Of a stretch of 64,000 bases of DNA, positions 33,618 to 42,145 are shown in pieces. The DNA is from Chitinophagaceae bacterium (GTDB taxonomy: Bacteria > Bacteroidota > Bacteroidia > Chitinophagales > Chitinophagaceae): the NCBI GenBank assembly GCA_016719165.1, contig JADKAJ010000001.1, positions 682,001 to 746,000 on the forward strand. Direction: 5' to 3'. Every line of letters starts with the position of its first letter. Within the stretch, counting starts at the first letter, position 1. The translations under genes and the position numbers were made by a program. The notes under the pieces were generated by a model. The model was not told where the DNA came from. It saw only the letters and a list, made by a program, of their open reading frames with translations, and made no database searches.

Positions 33618-34955
33618 ATACTGATCTGCTATCGCAATTGCCTCACTAATAATCTTCAATCCCTCATCAATTTGTTCTTTCGTAACACATAGCGGTGGTG
33701 CAATGAATATATAACTCCAGCGTACAAAAGTGTACATTCCCAGCTCTTTGATCTTTGCGGCCACTTTATTCATCACGGCCAGTTCATCGGGCTTTGCATT
33801 AAAAGGAGCCATGGGCTCTTTGGTTTTCTGGTTCTTCACCAATTCTATACAACCCAGCAAACCGGTATTTCTGAAATCGCCTATGCTTGGATGTTTTTGT
33901 TTTAATAATTCCACTTGTTCATTTACATATTGCCCAATAGCCACACAATTTTCGATCAGTCCCTCATCTTCATAAATTTTAATTGTCTCCAGTGCAGCAG
34001 CACAACTAACCGGGTGGGCAGAGTAGGTGAGTCCTAATGACAAAACAGTATCATCATATTTAGCTGTGATCGTATCACTCACCATCAAACAACCAAAAGG
34101 TAAGTAACCACAGGTAAGTCCCTTTGCCATAGCTATCATATCCGGAATGATGCCATGATTTTCAAAACCAAACCATTTACCCGTTCTGCCGAAACCACTC
34201 ATCACTTCATCCATGATCAGTAGTATACCATGCTTGTTGCATATTTCTCTTACTGCTTTTAAATAACCAACAGGATATTTCAAACAGCCAGATGAACCGG
34301 ATTCACCTTCTAATAAAATAGCAGCAATATTGGCCGGGCCTTCATAAGCGATCACTCTTTCCAATGATGCAACGGACTCTTTCAATAAATTTTCTTCGCC
34401 ATATTCCCAGCGGTATAAATAAGGCAGATCAAAATGCACAAAATTCGGAGCCTGCTGTGTATCCATGGGTAAACGGCGGGGGTCACCACTTGCACTCATA
34501 GCACCATAAGATGCACCATGATAGGATTGATAACGGGTCAGTATTTTATGACGGCCGGTATAAAGTCTTGCCAGTTTGATCCCATTTTCAATGGACGTAG
34601 CGCCACATAACGTAAAGAATGCTTTGTTCAAATTACCGGGACATATCTCTGCCAGTTTCTTTCCCAATTCTCCCCGCACTTTGGTTACACAACTCGGCGT
34701 TACATAGGCCACTTCCTGCATTTGTTTGACCACTGCCTCGGTTACCCGCTGGTTACCGTGACCAATATTCACATTCATCAGTCCCGATGAAAAATCAAGG
34801 TAGCGTTTGCCATCGTAGTCATACAGATAAACGCCTTCGGCATGTTTAACAGCAATGGGGGAGATACCTTTTTGTTTACTCCAGGAGAATAAAGTGTAGT
34901 CAAGATTGTCCTGGATGATGTCTAATGATTCAGAGATGACTTTAGTTTCAGACAC
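33606..34955 (-). CDS. Class III aminotransferase for beta-amino acids
   Basis: A 449-residue PLP enzyme, GTG start. Visible features are the cofactor-side GAtS block (LCGATSIENGIKLARLYTGRHKILTRYQSYHG), LLIMDEVMSGFGRTGKWFGFE with the catalytic Asp, and the PLP lysine in MIAMAKGLTCGYLPFG. In this operon it should transaminate beta-alanine or 3-aminoisobutyrate to malonate or methylmalonate semialdehyde. The acceptor (pyruvate or 2-oxoglutarate) cannot be told from sequence. The final two residues derive from the intergenic repeat. Confidence 0.9.
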   Translation of the reverse strand: MSETKVISESLDIIQDNLDYTLFSWSKQKGISPIAVKHAEGVYLYDYDGKRYLDFSSGLMNVNIGHGNQRVTEAVVKQMQEVAYVTPSCVTKVRGELGKKLAEICPGNLNKAFFTLCGATSIENGIKLARLYTGRHKILTRYQSYHGASYGAMSASGDPRRLPMDTQQAPNFVHFDLPYLYRWEYGEENLLKESVASLERVIAYEGPANIAAILLEGESGSSGCLKYPVGYLKAVREICNKHGILLIMDEVMSGFGRTGKWFGFENHGIIPDMIAMAKGLTCGYLPFGCLMVSDTITAKYDDTVLSLGLTYSAHPVSCAAALETIKIYEDEGLIENCVAIGQYVNEQVELLKQKHPSIGDFRNTGLLGCIELVKNQKTKEPMAPFNAKPDELAVMNKVAAKIKELGMYTFVRWSYIFIAPPLCVTKEQIDEGLKIISEAIAIADQYYVE

Positions 34956-34963
34956 TTTTATTT

Positions 34964-35035
34964 ATTTTAAATGTTGAATGTTGAATTTTAAATGCACTAT
35001 TCAATCAACATTTAAAATTCAATATTTATAATAAT
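34964..35035. repeat. TTGAATG-type inverted repeat, junction mmsA/aminotransferase
   Basis: TTGAATTTTAAATG (34981-34994) and CATTTAAAATTCAA (35009-35022) are exact inverted partners with a 14-base loop; the flanks (ttattttaaatg / atatttataataa) continue the similarity. Confidence 0.88.
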
Positions 35036-35038
35036 TTA

Positions 35039-36496
35039 TTAACTCATCCAGTTCACTCCAGATTCAGGATTCCATTTCGTAGTACTCTTTTTCAACTTTG
35101 TCCAGAATTCAATAGAACTTTTTCCGGTGATATCACCCACACCAAACTTGCTTTCATTCCAGCCGCCGAAAGAGAACGGTTCTCTTGGTACGGGCACACC
35201 TACATTTACACCGATCATACCTGCGCTGGCACGGTCAATGATATAACGGGCCATGCCACCATTTTGTGTAAATACCGAAGCTGCATTGCCATAAGGGTTG
35301 GCGTTTTCTATCGCCAGTGCTTCATCAACGGTGTTGGTACGCATAATAGAAATAACCGGCCCGAAGATCTCTTCTTTGGCTACACTCATTTGTGGAGTTA
35401 CATAATCAATCACTGTCGGACCAACATAGGTGCCATTCTCTTTTCCTTTTACTTTTGCATTGCGGCCATCCACTAAAATTTTTGCACCATCTCTTTCTGC
35501 TTCGCCGATATATCTTTCAATCCGTTCTTTGCTTTCTTTGCTGATAACAGCACCGAGATTTTCCCCGGGAATAATTTTTCGGGCTTCTTCACAAATTTTA
35601 TCAATGATGCTATCTACATTGCCCACACCGATCATAGCAGATGCGGCCATGCAACGTTGTCCGGCGCAACCACTCATTGATGCAGCCACATTCTGCGCCG
35701 TCATACCCGGAATGGCGTCGGGTAATACCATCAGATGATTTTTTGCCCCGCCCAATGCCAATGCCCGTTTATAATTTTGAGTAGCTCTCTGGTAAACGAT
35801 CTTCGCAACTTTGGTAGAGCCGACGAAGGAAACTGCTTCAATGCCCGGATGATCGCAGATGGCGTTGACAATCTCGCTGTCGCCATTTACAATATTCAAC
35901 ACACCATCTGGCAAGCCGGCTTCTTTTAATAGTTGTGCAAGTCTTGCCGTGCTCAGTGGTACTTTCTCTGATGGTTTTATGATCATGCAGTTGCCGAGTG
36001 CAATGGCATTCGGTATCGTCCAGTTCGGTACCATCGCCGGGAAGTTAAAAGGAACGATTGATGCAACGACTCCCAGCGGTACATGTTCTGTCCGGCATTC
36101 AACACCTTTGCTTACTTCCAGTATCTCACCCGTAATTAATTGCGGCAGGGAGGTAGCAAACTCAGTTAGTTCAATACTCTTTTCCACTTCGGCCACTGCT
36201 TCACCGTAGGTTTTTCCATTTTCCTCCTGCACCAGTTCAGACAATTCTTTTAAATGTTTTTCCAATAAATATTTATACCGGAAAAAGACCTGCACTCTTT
36301 CTTTGATCGGGGTTTTGCTCCAGGCCGGAAAAGCAGCCCTGGCTGCTTTCACTGCTTCATCCAGATCCTTCGCAGTTGACATGGGAACAGTTGATAACTG
36401 GTTGCCATCAATGGGAGAAATGACAGGCAATGTCCGGGCTGAAGAAGCATTTACAAATTGTCCGTTGATATAATTCTGAACAGGAGAATATTTCAT
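35039..36496 (-). CDS. mmsA: CoA-acylating (methyl)malonate-semialdehyde dehydrogenase
   Basis: A 485-residue aldehyde dehydrogenase of the MmsA type: NYINGQFVNASSARTLPVISPIDG at the start, VPFNFPAMVPNWTIPNAIALGN, the catalytic cysteine in SGCAGQRCMAAS near residue 280, and the typical end GVPVPREPFSFGGWNESKFG. It converts malonate semialdehyde to acetyl-CoA or methylmalonate semialdehyde to propionyl-CoA with NAD and CoA, which finishes uracil or thymine breakdown. It is the promoter-proximal gene of the operon; the 215-base upstream gap holds an inverted repeat shared with the divergent trmH gene. Confidence 0.93.
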   Translation of the reverse strand: MKYSPVQNYINGQFVNASSARTLPVISPIDGNQLSTVPMSTAKDLDEAVKAARAAFPAWSKTPIKERVQVFFRYKYLLEKHLKELSELVQEENGKTYGEAVAEVEKSIELTEFATSLPQLITGEILEVSKGVECRTEHVPLGVVASIVPFNFPAMVPNWTIPNAIALGNCMIIKPSEKVPLSTARLAQLLKEAGLPDGVLNIVNGDSEIVNAICDHPGIEAVSFVGSTKVAKIVYQRATQNYKRALALGGAKNHLMVLPDAIPGMTAQNVAASMSGCAGQRCMAASAMIGVGNVDSIIDKICEEARKIIPGENLGAVISKESKERIERYIGEAERDGAKILVDGRNAKVKGKENGTYVGPTVIDYVTPQMSVAKEEIFGPVISIMRTNTVDEALAIENANPYGNAASVFTQNGGMARYIIDRASAGMIGVNVGVPVPREPFSFGGWNESKFGVGDITGKSSIEFWTKLKKSTTKWNPESGVNWMS

Positions 36497-36532
36497 ATTG
36501 TAAATTTCATTTTAATTAGTTCCAAAAGGAGG

Positions 36533-36640
36533 TTAGAAACACAGAGACACGGAGGAACAAAGACACAGAGGAAAGACTTGGTAAAGAAATTGGTTTCTTC
36601 CCCTTGCCTCCTTGTCTTGTAGTCTTTGTGTTTCAAAATG
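36533..36640. repeat. CACAGAG-type inverted-repeat element between mmsA and trmH
   Basis: Left arm gaaacacagagacacggagg and aacaaagacacagagg, right arm cctccttgtcttgtagtctttgtgtttc. The arms pair imperfectly around ttggtaaagaaattgg. It occupies about half of the divergent promoter region. Confidence 0.78.
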
Positions 36641-36711
36641 TATTTATGTATTCCATCAATTATAAATATACTTAATTTGCCGCTTATTACAAGCTAACAA
36701 CTTCAATTTCA

Positions 36712-37308
36712 ATGACACCGGAACGAAGAGATAAATTGATTACGGTATTGTCGAAACGACAACCTGATCTGACCGTTGTGCTGGAAAATGTTTTTGATCC
36801 GCATAATATTTCGGCGGTAATGCGTACCTGTGATGCTGTTGGTATCCAGGAAGTATATATTCTCAATACCAAAATACCAAGGCATAAAAAATGGGGAGCG
36901 AGGAGTTCGTCCAGTGCGGCCAAGTGGCTGACCGTTCACCAGTTTGAAAATGCAGCGGAATGTTTTTCATCACTTAGAAAACGTTATTCAAAAATTTTAA
37001 CAACCCACTTAAGCAGTGATGCTGTAGGTTTATACCAGATAGACATGACACAGCCAATTGCATTGGTCTTTGGCAATGAACACAGCGGGGTGAGTGATGA
37101 GATCAGGTCGCTGGCGGATGGAAACTTTATTATTCCGCAGGTAGGAATTATCCGGTCACTGAATATCAGTGTGGCCTGTGCAGTTACATTGTATGAAGCG
37201 TTCCGGCAAAAGAATAATGCCGGACATTACAACCGGAAAGATATGGACCACGTCATGAAGCAGGGATTGCTGGAGGAGTGGGAGTTGAAAGATAATGCAG
37301 AGTTATGA
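36712..37308 (+). CDS. trmH: TrmH/SpoU family RNA 2'-O-methyltransferase
   Basis: A 198-residue SPOUT methyltransferase. Motif 1 is VFDPHNISAVMRTCDAVGI, motif 2 LVFGNEHSGVSDEI and motif 3 IPQVGIIRSLNISVACAVTLYEAF, which form the knotted SAM site. The short N terminus and basic C-terminal helix fit TrmH, which methylates G18 of tRNA. Other SpoU targets cannot be excluded. A thioredoxin-like gene starts 14 bases downstream across a gaattaagaattaag repeat, so the two are probably co-transcribed. Confidence 0.88.
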   Translation: MTPERRDKLITVLSKRQPDLTVVLENVFDPHNISAVMRTCDAVGIQEVYILNTKIPRHKKWGARSSSSAAKWLTVHQFENAAECFSSLRKRYSKILTTHLSSDAVGLYQIDMTQPIALVFGNEHSGVSDEIRSLADGNFIIPQVGIIRSLNISVACAVTLYEAFRQKNNAGHYNRKDMDHVMKQGLLEEWELKDNAEL

Positions 37309-37322
37309 ATTAAGAATTAAGA

Positions 37323-37799
37323 ATGAAAAAGCTATACTTACTTACCATCTTTACTATTGTTGCCGGAATGCTGCAGGCGCAGCCAGTCAGATCAATAAAG
37401 ATCACAGAGCTGGAAAAGATCATTGCGGAAAGTAAAACACCGCTGATCGTCAATTTCTGGGCTACCTGGTGTATGCCTTGCGTGGAAGAGATTCCATATT
37501 TTATCGAAGAGGCAAAAAATCATGAAAAAGACAGTGTACAACTGCTCCTCGTAAGTCTTGACTTTAAAGAATTATTTCCCAAAGGAGTTGAATCCTTTGC
37601 TGCAAAAAGAAAGATCACCGCCACCATTTTATGGCTGGACGAAACAAATGCTGATTACTTCTGTCCTAAAGTTGATCCCAAATGGTCAGGAGCAATTCCG
37701 GCAACACTGTTTATCAATAATAAAACAGGTTACCGGAAATTTTTTGAAGAACAGCTCTCTCACCAGGCACTGAAAAATGAAATCATGGCTATACTCTGA
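37323..37799 (+). CDS. TlpA-like exported thiol-disulfide oxidoreductase
   Basis: A 158-residue protein with a signal peptide (MKKLYLLTIFTIVAGMLQAQ) and a thioredoxin fold whose active site is FWATWCMPC (Cys50, Cys53). A cis-proline region follows in IPATLFINN. It should act in the periplasm on protein thiols, cytochrome maturation or oxidative damage. It follows trmH at 14 bases and is convergent with a small membrane protein gene. Confidence 0.88.
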   Translation: MKKLYLLTIFTIVAGMLQAQPVRSIKITELEKIIAESKTPLIVNFWATWCMPCVEEIPYFIEEAKNHEKDSVQLLLVSLDFKELFPKGVESFAAKRKITATILWLDETNADYFCPKVDPKWSGAIPATLFINNKTGYRKFFEEQLSHQALKNEIMAIL

Positions 37800-37804
37800 A
37801 TGAA

Positions 37805-38005
37805 TTAACGGGATGCATCCCCGGCCTCCATCTCTTCTTTGGCCTTTACCATTAAATACAGAAAATAGATACCGGCACCAAGACTTGTCAGTGCCATAAT
37901 GATTCCTAATACACTGTTATGATAAATTGCTTTGGCAAGGGCAAAGCCTACTAAAACCATAAAGCCGATAATGATGATCCGGTTGAGTGTTTGGCGGGAT
38001 AGCAT
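37805..38005 (-). CDS. Small membrane protein of unknown function
   Basis: About 66 residues starting MLSRQTLNRIIIIGFMVLVGFALAKAIYHN (ATG preferred over a TTG two codons earlier). Two hydrophobic helices are separated by a short turn, and the tail is charged (VKAKEEMEAGDASR). No family recognised. It ends 6 bases from the convergent thioredoxin gene. Length and hydrophobic pattern support a real gene, but evidence is limited. Confidence 0.6.
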   Translation of the reverse strand: MLSRQTLNRIIIIGFMVLVGFALAKAIYHNSVLGIIMALTSLGAGIYFLYLMVKAKEEMEAGDASR

Positions 38006-38080
38006 AAGCAAAGTTTTTGGTTAATGAAAGCGTAATAATGACTTGGATGCATCCTGCCGGGATTTCCATAACAATTTCAT

Positions 38081-38112
38081 AAAAAAACCTGTTCTCCGTG
38101 AGGGGAACAGGT
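38081..38112 (-). terminator. Rho-independent terminator behind the thioredoxin-like gene
   Basis: On the minus strand an 11-pair stem (ACCTGTTCCCC / GGAGAACAGGT, one G-T pair) with a 4-base loop is followed by seven T residues. Confidence 0.88.
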
Positions 38113-38132
38113 CTGAATAAGATTTTGCGCTT

Positions 38133-38741
38133 TTATTTAAGCCTTTTAATAGTACAACCAACCGATTTTGATTGCTTAACGGAGACATCTTTTCCGGTCG
38201 TTATTTCATTAATTGCTTCTTTCAGGTGCTTACGGCTTACCGCACTTGCATCCGATGGGCTATCGTCAATAGCTCCGTGATATACAAGCTTCCCGTTTTT
38301 ATCGAAAAGGAAACATTCCGGCGTACGGTTAGCGCCAAATGCATCGGCCATTGTATGGTTTTTGTCAACCAGGTAATACCAGGCATAACCCTGGTCAACC
38401 GCATACTGTTTCATGGCTTCATAAGAATCCTGGTCATCCCGGTAAGCTTCGTTGGGATTCAATATTGCAATACCAATCTCTTTATCCAGTGCATATTTGG
38501 CTATTTCATTGGTACGGGACTGGTTCTTGATAACATAGGGACAAGTATTGCAACTAAACATGACCAGGAGTCCATTTTTCTTTTTTGCATCATTCAGCGA
38601 TACTTCTTTGCCTGAGATGTCTTTCATTTTCAGATCCGCATTTGGCGCTGCAGCTCCTATAGGTAAGGGGTCACTTACTGAGCTTAAAGTAACAAGCCCT
38701 AAGGCAGCAACCGGCAGTATTGAAAACAATATTTTTTTCAT
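38133..38741 (-). CDS. Exported thioredoxin/AhpC-TSA-like protein
   Basis: The ATG before MKKILFSILPVAALGLVTLSSVSDP gives 202 residues with a signal peptide; a longer frame would overlap the upstream YihY gene. The redox site is FSCNTCPYV (CxxC, Cys64 and Cys67), placed after GKEVSLNDAKKKNGLLVMF. Late features ECFLFDKNGKLVYHGAIDDSP match the thioredoxin_8/redoxin proteins of Bacteroidota. It is probably a periplasmic peroxiredoxin-like or disulfide-handling protein. A strong terminator follows. Confidence 0.87.
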   Translation of the reverse strand: MKKILFSILPVAALGLVTLSSVSDPLPIGAAAPNADLKMKDISGKEVSLNDAKKKNGLLVMFSCNTCPYVIKNQSRTNEIAKYALDKEIGIAILNPNEAYRDDQDSYEAMKQYAVDQGYAWYYLVDKNHTMADAFGANRTPECFLFDKNGKLVYHGAIDDSPSDASAVSRKHLKEAINEITTGKDVSVKQSKSVGCTIKRLK

Positions 38742-38775
38742 AGTCAATATTTTTAGGACTATAAATTTCGGTAAT

Positions 38776-39744
38776 TCAGGCGGATATTCCTTCACCGCCT
38801 GCCAGACTATCTTTCCGTTCGTCTGCAATTTTTTTCAGGGAGGAAATGCTGACATTGAGTTCAAAGCCAATCAGCAGTACAAGGGAGTTAATAAAGATCA
38901 GCGCCATGATAATTAATATGGTACCGATGGAACCATAAATCTGGTTATAGTTACCAAAATGGGATACCCACCAGGAGATAGCAAAAGTCATCAACAGCAT
39001 CAGGAAAGTAGCCAGTATTGAACCCGGGTTGATAAGCCGCCATTTTTTGTGAACTGAAGGAGCATGGCGGTAGATAAAAGAGATACAGGCAAAAAATAAA
39101 AGGATAATCACTATCCAGCGGAGATTATTGATAATAAAAATCGCTGTTTTATTTGTTAAGCCCAGCCATTCTAGTACAGCGCCACGGGCAACAAGCAGTA
39201 AAACGGAAGCAAAAACAAACAGGTACAGCAGCATGGTTATTTTTATCGCAACCATTCTTTTTTGAAATTCTTTTCTTTTTCTGAAACCAATATAATTTTT
39301 GTCAAATGAACGCATGATGCCCATCATGGCATTGGAAGAAAAGAACATGGAAAGTAAGAAACCGAATGACAATAAGCCGGTACGGGGATTATTAATAAAA
39401 TCTTCCAGGAACTTTATCAATACTGCATTATCCTTTTCCCCGGGTATCACATCTCTTATCAGGCTGTACATTTCCTGCTGAAATGAATCTGTGATGGGTA
39501 TAAAGGGGATTAATGTAAAGAGGAAGATAATAGCTGGTGGGATCGCCATAACAAAGTTAAAGGCAATTGCAGAGGCTCTTTCTGTCATCCCGATTGTTTT
39601 TACCTGCCCGATAAAAAAATTGATCACATCAAACAGCGGGATGCCGTTGAATCCGGGCAGGGAAGTGGACTTGCTTTTTTTGATAATAAAAGCGACAGGA
39701 GCAGAAGCTTCAATGCTGGTTAATATTTTTTTTAAAAGCGGCAT
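38776..39744 (-). CDS. YihY/BrkB family inner membrane protein
   Basis: A 322-residue integral membrane protein with six hydrophobic segments. Family marks are ASAIAFNFVMAIPPAIIFLFTLIPF, LLSFGFLLSMFFSSNAMMGIMRSFDKNYIG, PGSILATFLMLLMTFAISWWVSHFGNYNQIYGSIGTILIIMALIFINSLVLLIGFELN. YihY/BrkB proteins were once called ribonuclease BN in error; their transport role is unresolved. It lies 2 bases after mltG. Confidence 0.92.
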   Translation of the reverse strand: MPLLKKILTSIEASAPVAFIIKKSKSTSLPGFNGIPLFDVINFFIGQVKTIGMTERASAIAFNFVMAIPPAIIFLFTLIPFIPITDSFQQEMYSLIRDVIPGEKDNAVLIKFLEDFINNPRTGLLSFGFLLSMFFSSNAMMGIMRSFDKNYIGFRKRKEFQKRMVAIKITMLLYLFVFASVLLLVARGAVLEWLGLTNKTAIFIINNLRWIVIILLFFACISFIYRHAPSVHKKWRLINPGSILATFLMLLMTFAISWWVSHFGNYNQIYGSIGTILIIMALIFINSLVLLIGFELNVSISSLKKIADERKDSLAGGEGISA

Positions 39745-39746
39745 TT

Positions 39747-40787
39747 TTATTTAGCCTTCAATTTCTTTAAGGAATCGGACCTCCTGTTCTGTTCGGCATG
39801 AAAAAGCTTAACATATTTTGTATGATCTGTATAATTACTGGTGAAGATAGTGCTCCCGTCAAATTTGTAGCTGGCAACGAAAAAAAGGTAATCAGTTTTT
39901 GGTGCGTTCAATACAGCTTCAATTGATTCAACAGAGGGAGTGCAGATCGGGCCGGGTGGGAGGCCGGTATTTAAGTATGTATTATAAGGCGATTCTAATT
40001 TAAGATGAACACCGGTTATTCTTCCCAATTGAAAATTCCGGGTTACAAATTTTACGGTTGGATCGGCCTGTAGTTTCATACCGATTTTAAGCCGGTTAAG
40101 ATAAGTGCTGGCAATATTATATTTATCTGCTTTCTTATTGGTTTCTTCTTCTACAATAGACGCCAATACGGATACTTGTAAAGGAGTAAGGCGCAGGCTG
40201 TCTGCCTTCACCTTTCGTTCTTCTGTCCAGAATTTTTTATAGGCAGTGTAAAACTGTTGTACGATCTTACCGGGACTGCTGTTCCAGGTTATTTCATAGG
40301 TATACGGCATTACAATGGCCATCACTGTAGAGGTATCAATCCCAAATCTTTTTAACGAATCATTGTTATTGAGAAAATTGATCATCTGTAATGAATCACA
40401 TTCAGTATCAAATTTCTTTCCCATCTTTCCGGCAAAGAGTTCTTTGGTTCTCTCTTTTACAAGAACCAGTTTTACGGGTGCCTGCTTTCCGTTCCGGAGC
40501 ATTTTTGCCAATGCAAGCAGACTCATCCCGTCTTTAATTTCATATCGTCCCGGTTTTACAACAGTATATTTTAGCCAGCCGGCTACCCGATTAAACCAGG
40601 CCTTGCCGGTTATTATTTTTTGACTAACCAGGTTTTGTTTCACTGTCTCCAGGGTTTCACCTGTTTTTATATAGAAGTAGGTTTCTTTTTTTGCGGAAAC
40701 AGCAGGGCCTGCTATTTTGTACCCGATAAATGCCGCGACAATAAGAAGGATTAGAAAGACTCCGGTAATAATTTTTTTCTTGCTCAT
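39747..40787 (-). CDS. mltG: Endolytic murein transglycosylase
   Basis: A 346-residue YceG-like protein. One N-terminal membrane helix (ITGVFLILLIVAAFIGYKI) is followed by a LysM-like region and the lytic domain with catalytic glutamate in LASIVEEETNKKADK. The characteristic YLNRLKIGMKLQADPTVKF, SPYNTYLNTGLPPGPICTPSVESIEAVLNAP and YLFFVASYKFDGSTIFT are all present. It cleaves nascent glycan strands at the inner membrane and so sets strand length. A terminator separates it from secG upstream. Confidence 0.95.
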   Translation of the reverse strand: MSKKKIITGVFLILLIVAAFIGYKIAGPAVSAKKETYFYIKTGETLETVKQNLVSQKIITGKAWFNRVAGWLKYTVVKPGRYEIKDGMSLLALAKMLRNGKQAPVKLVLVKERTKELFAGKMGKKFDTECDSLQMINFLNNNDSLKRFGIDTSTVMAIVMPYTYEITWNSSPGKIVQQFYTAYKKFWTEERKVKADSLRLTPLQVSVLASIVEEETNKKADKYNIASTYLNRLKIGMKLQADPTVKFVTRNFQLGRITGVHLKLESPYNTYLNTGLPPGPICTPSVESIEAVLNAPKTDYLFFVASYKFDGSTIFTSNYTDHTKYVKLFHAEQNRRSDSLKKLKAK

Positions 40788-40807
40788 ACCCGATGCTCAA
40801 ATTAATT

Positions 40808-40844
40808 AAAAAACCCCGATCTCTTTTCAAATGAGACCGGGGTT
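40808..40844 (-). terminator. Rho-independent terminator behind secG
   Basis: On the minus strand the stem AACCCCGGTCTC / GAGATCGGGGTT (12 pairs, one G-T) with a 9-base loop is followed by TTTTTTAATTAAT. It closes the miaB-secG operon before mltG. Confidence 0.9.
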
Positions 40845-40866
40845 AAATTAATATTATAATTACTTA

Positions 40867-41232
40867 TTATTTAGTAGAATCTGGAGTAACAGGACTTGTT
40901 TGCGGATTTAGCTGCAATGTGTTCTGGTTATTAGGCTGCGGTTGTGTAGCAGGAACAGAAGCCCCGGTCGCATCTTTAGTTCTGTCAGGTCCGGAACTGG
41001 GGCCGGATTTAGAGATAAACAGAACAGACAAGAGGCATAAAACAGCAATAACACCTCCAAATATCCAGGTACCTCTTTCCAGCACATCGGTAGTTTGTTT
41101 AACTCCCATAAACTGGTTGCTGAAACCGGCAATATTTCCGGCCAGGCCACCACCTTTTGGGTTCTGCACTAACACGATCAGGCCAAGTACAACAGAGGCC
41201 AGAATAATCAATATCACAAATAAAGTCGTCAT
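40867..41232 (-). CDS. secG: Preprotein translocase subunit SecG
   Basis: A 121-residue protein. Two membrane helices (TTLFVILIILASVVLGLIVLV and GGVIAVLCLLSVLFI) enclose the conserved cytoplasmic loop QNPKGGGLAGNI...GVKQTTDVLERGTW. The C-terminal tail is rich in proline, asparagine and glutamine, as is common in Bacteroidota SecG. It assists SecYEG in protein export. It starts one base after the TPR-protein stop and is the last gene before a strong terminator. Confidence 0.95.
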   Translation of the reverse strand: MTTLFVILIILASVVLGLIVLVQNPKGGGLAGNIAGFSNQFMGVKQTTDVLERGTWIFGGVIAVLCLLSVLFISKSGPSSGPDRTKDATGASVPATQPQPNNQNTLQLNPQTSPVTPDSTK

Positions 41233-41233
41233 A

Positions 41234-42088
41234 TCAGTTTGTTTTCTTTAAATCTTCAATTTTCGCTGCAAAATAAGGGCTTTTAGAGGGTTCGAGCAAA
41301 CTTAATTTGCTGTATAACTCAATGGCTTTGGCCGCATTTCCCTGCTTTTCCCACACTTCGGCCATTGCTTCTGTTACTACTTCCCTGTCTGCAATGGATT
41401 GTCCAGCCAGCTGTTCTACCTTTTGTTCAGCCTGCGTTTCTACGGATTTAGCCATTTCAGTCACAGGTAACCGCTTCATTGCTTTCAGCCAGTCTGTAAA
41501 ACTTTTTAATTGCTGACCGAATTTATCTACCGGTTTTTCTTCTTCCTTGCACTTGACACCCTGTGAAGCAAAATAATCTACCGTAAAGAAGGGCTCAAAT
41601 GTTAGCTCTGGTGCCGTACTTGCAGCAACATCAGTTTGTATAGAAGGAACAATTGCCGGAGTCTCTTCCGCAACAGAAGTTGTAGCCTCAGCTATTGTGG
41701 CTTCCGTTTGCGGGGTAGCAACAACAACAGGTATTGATTCGTCGGTCCAGATTGAATCTTGTAACGATGCTGGTGCGATAGCGGTACTTTCCTCTGGTTG
41801 CTGTGAAACGGGTTCTTCTTCTTTTTTTGACTTGCTTATTTCAGCAAGGCCGGTATCATTCAGCAATTGTTCTACCCATAAGGGGTTATGAAAAAAAAGT
41901 AATGTTTTCTGTAATTGCTCATCATATTTTTCCGGCTGTTCTGTTTGTACTTTTTTGGTGAGTAGTAATTGTGCAGCACCAAAATAAGGATTCTTCTCAG
42001 CAAAAGCTGTTAATTCCGGCAGGCTGCATTGGTCCAGCGATTCTTTCTGCAGCAGTGATTTTACCAATTGATTAAGTCGGACATTCAT
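41234..42088 (-). CDS. Protein of unknown function with C-terminal TPR-like helices
   Basis: A 284-residue protein. The N-terminal 80 residues are helical (RLNQLVKSLLQKESLDQCSLPELTAFAEKNPYFGAAQLLLTKK). A long low-complexity middle rich in Glu, Thr, Ala and Pro follows. The end looks like a TPR (EVWEKQGNAAKAIELYSKLSLLEPSKSPYFAAKIEDLKK). No signal peptide, so cytoplasmic. Its place between lptE and secG is conserved in Chitinophagaceae-type genomes as I recall them, but its function is unknown. Confidence 0.8.
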   Translation of the reverse strand: MNVRLNQLVKSLLQKESLDQCSLPELTAFAEKNPYFGAAQLLLTKKVQTEQPEKYDEQLQKTLLFFHNPLWVEQLLNDTGLAEISKSKKEEEPVSQQPEESTAIAPASLQDSIWTDESIPVVVATPQTEATIAEATTSVAEETPAIVPSIQTDVAASTAPELTFEPFFTVDYFASQGVKCKEEEKPVDKFGQQLKSFTDWLKAMKRLPVTEMAKSVETQAEQKVEQLAGQSIADREVVTEAMAEVWEKQGNAAKAIELYSKLSLLEPSKSPYFAAKIEDLKKTN

Positions 42089-42145
42089 ATTAACAAGTTA
42101 AGTAAAAAGAGGTGTAAAATTGATTAAAACCTGGTTTTTACTGGT

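Noticed and set aside
27773..35035. TTGAATG-type junction elements as simple intrinsic terminators
   Set aside because: They lack GC-rich stems and T-tracts, and a terminator at every junction would switch off the operon; a processing or repeat-element explanation fits better.
41234..42088. Acidic low-complexity middle of the TPR protein as a sign of pseudogene decay
   Set aside because: The frame is intact, the ends are well structured, and the place between lptE and secG appears conserved in relatives.
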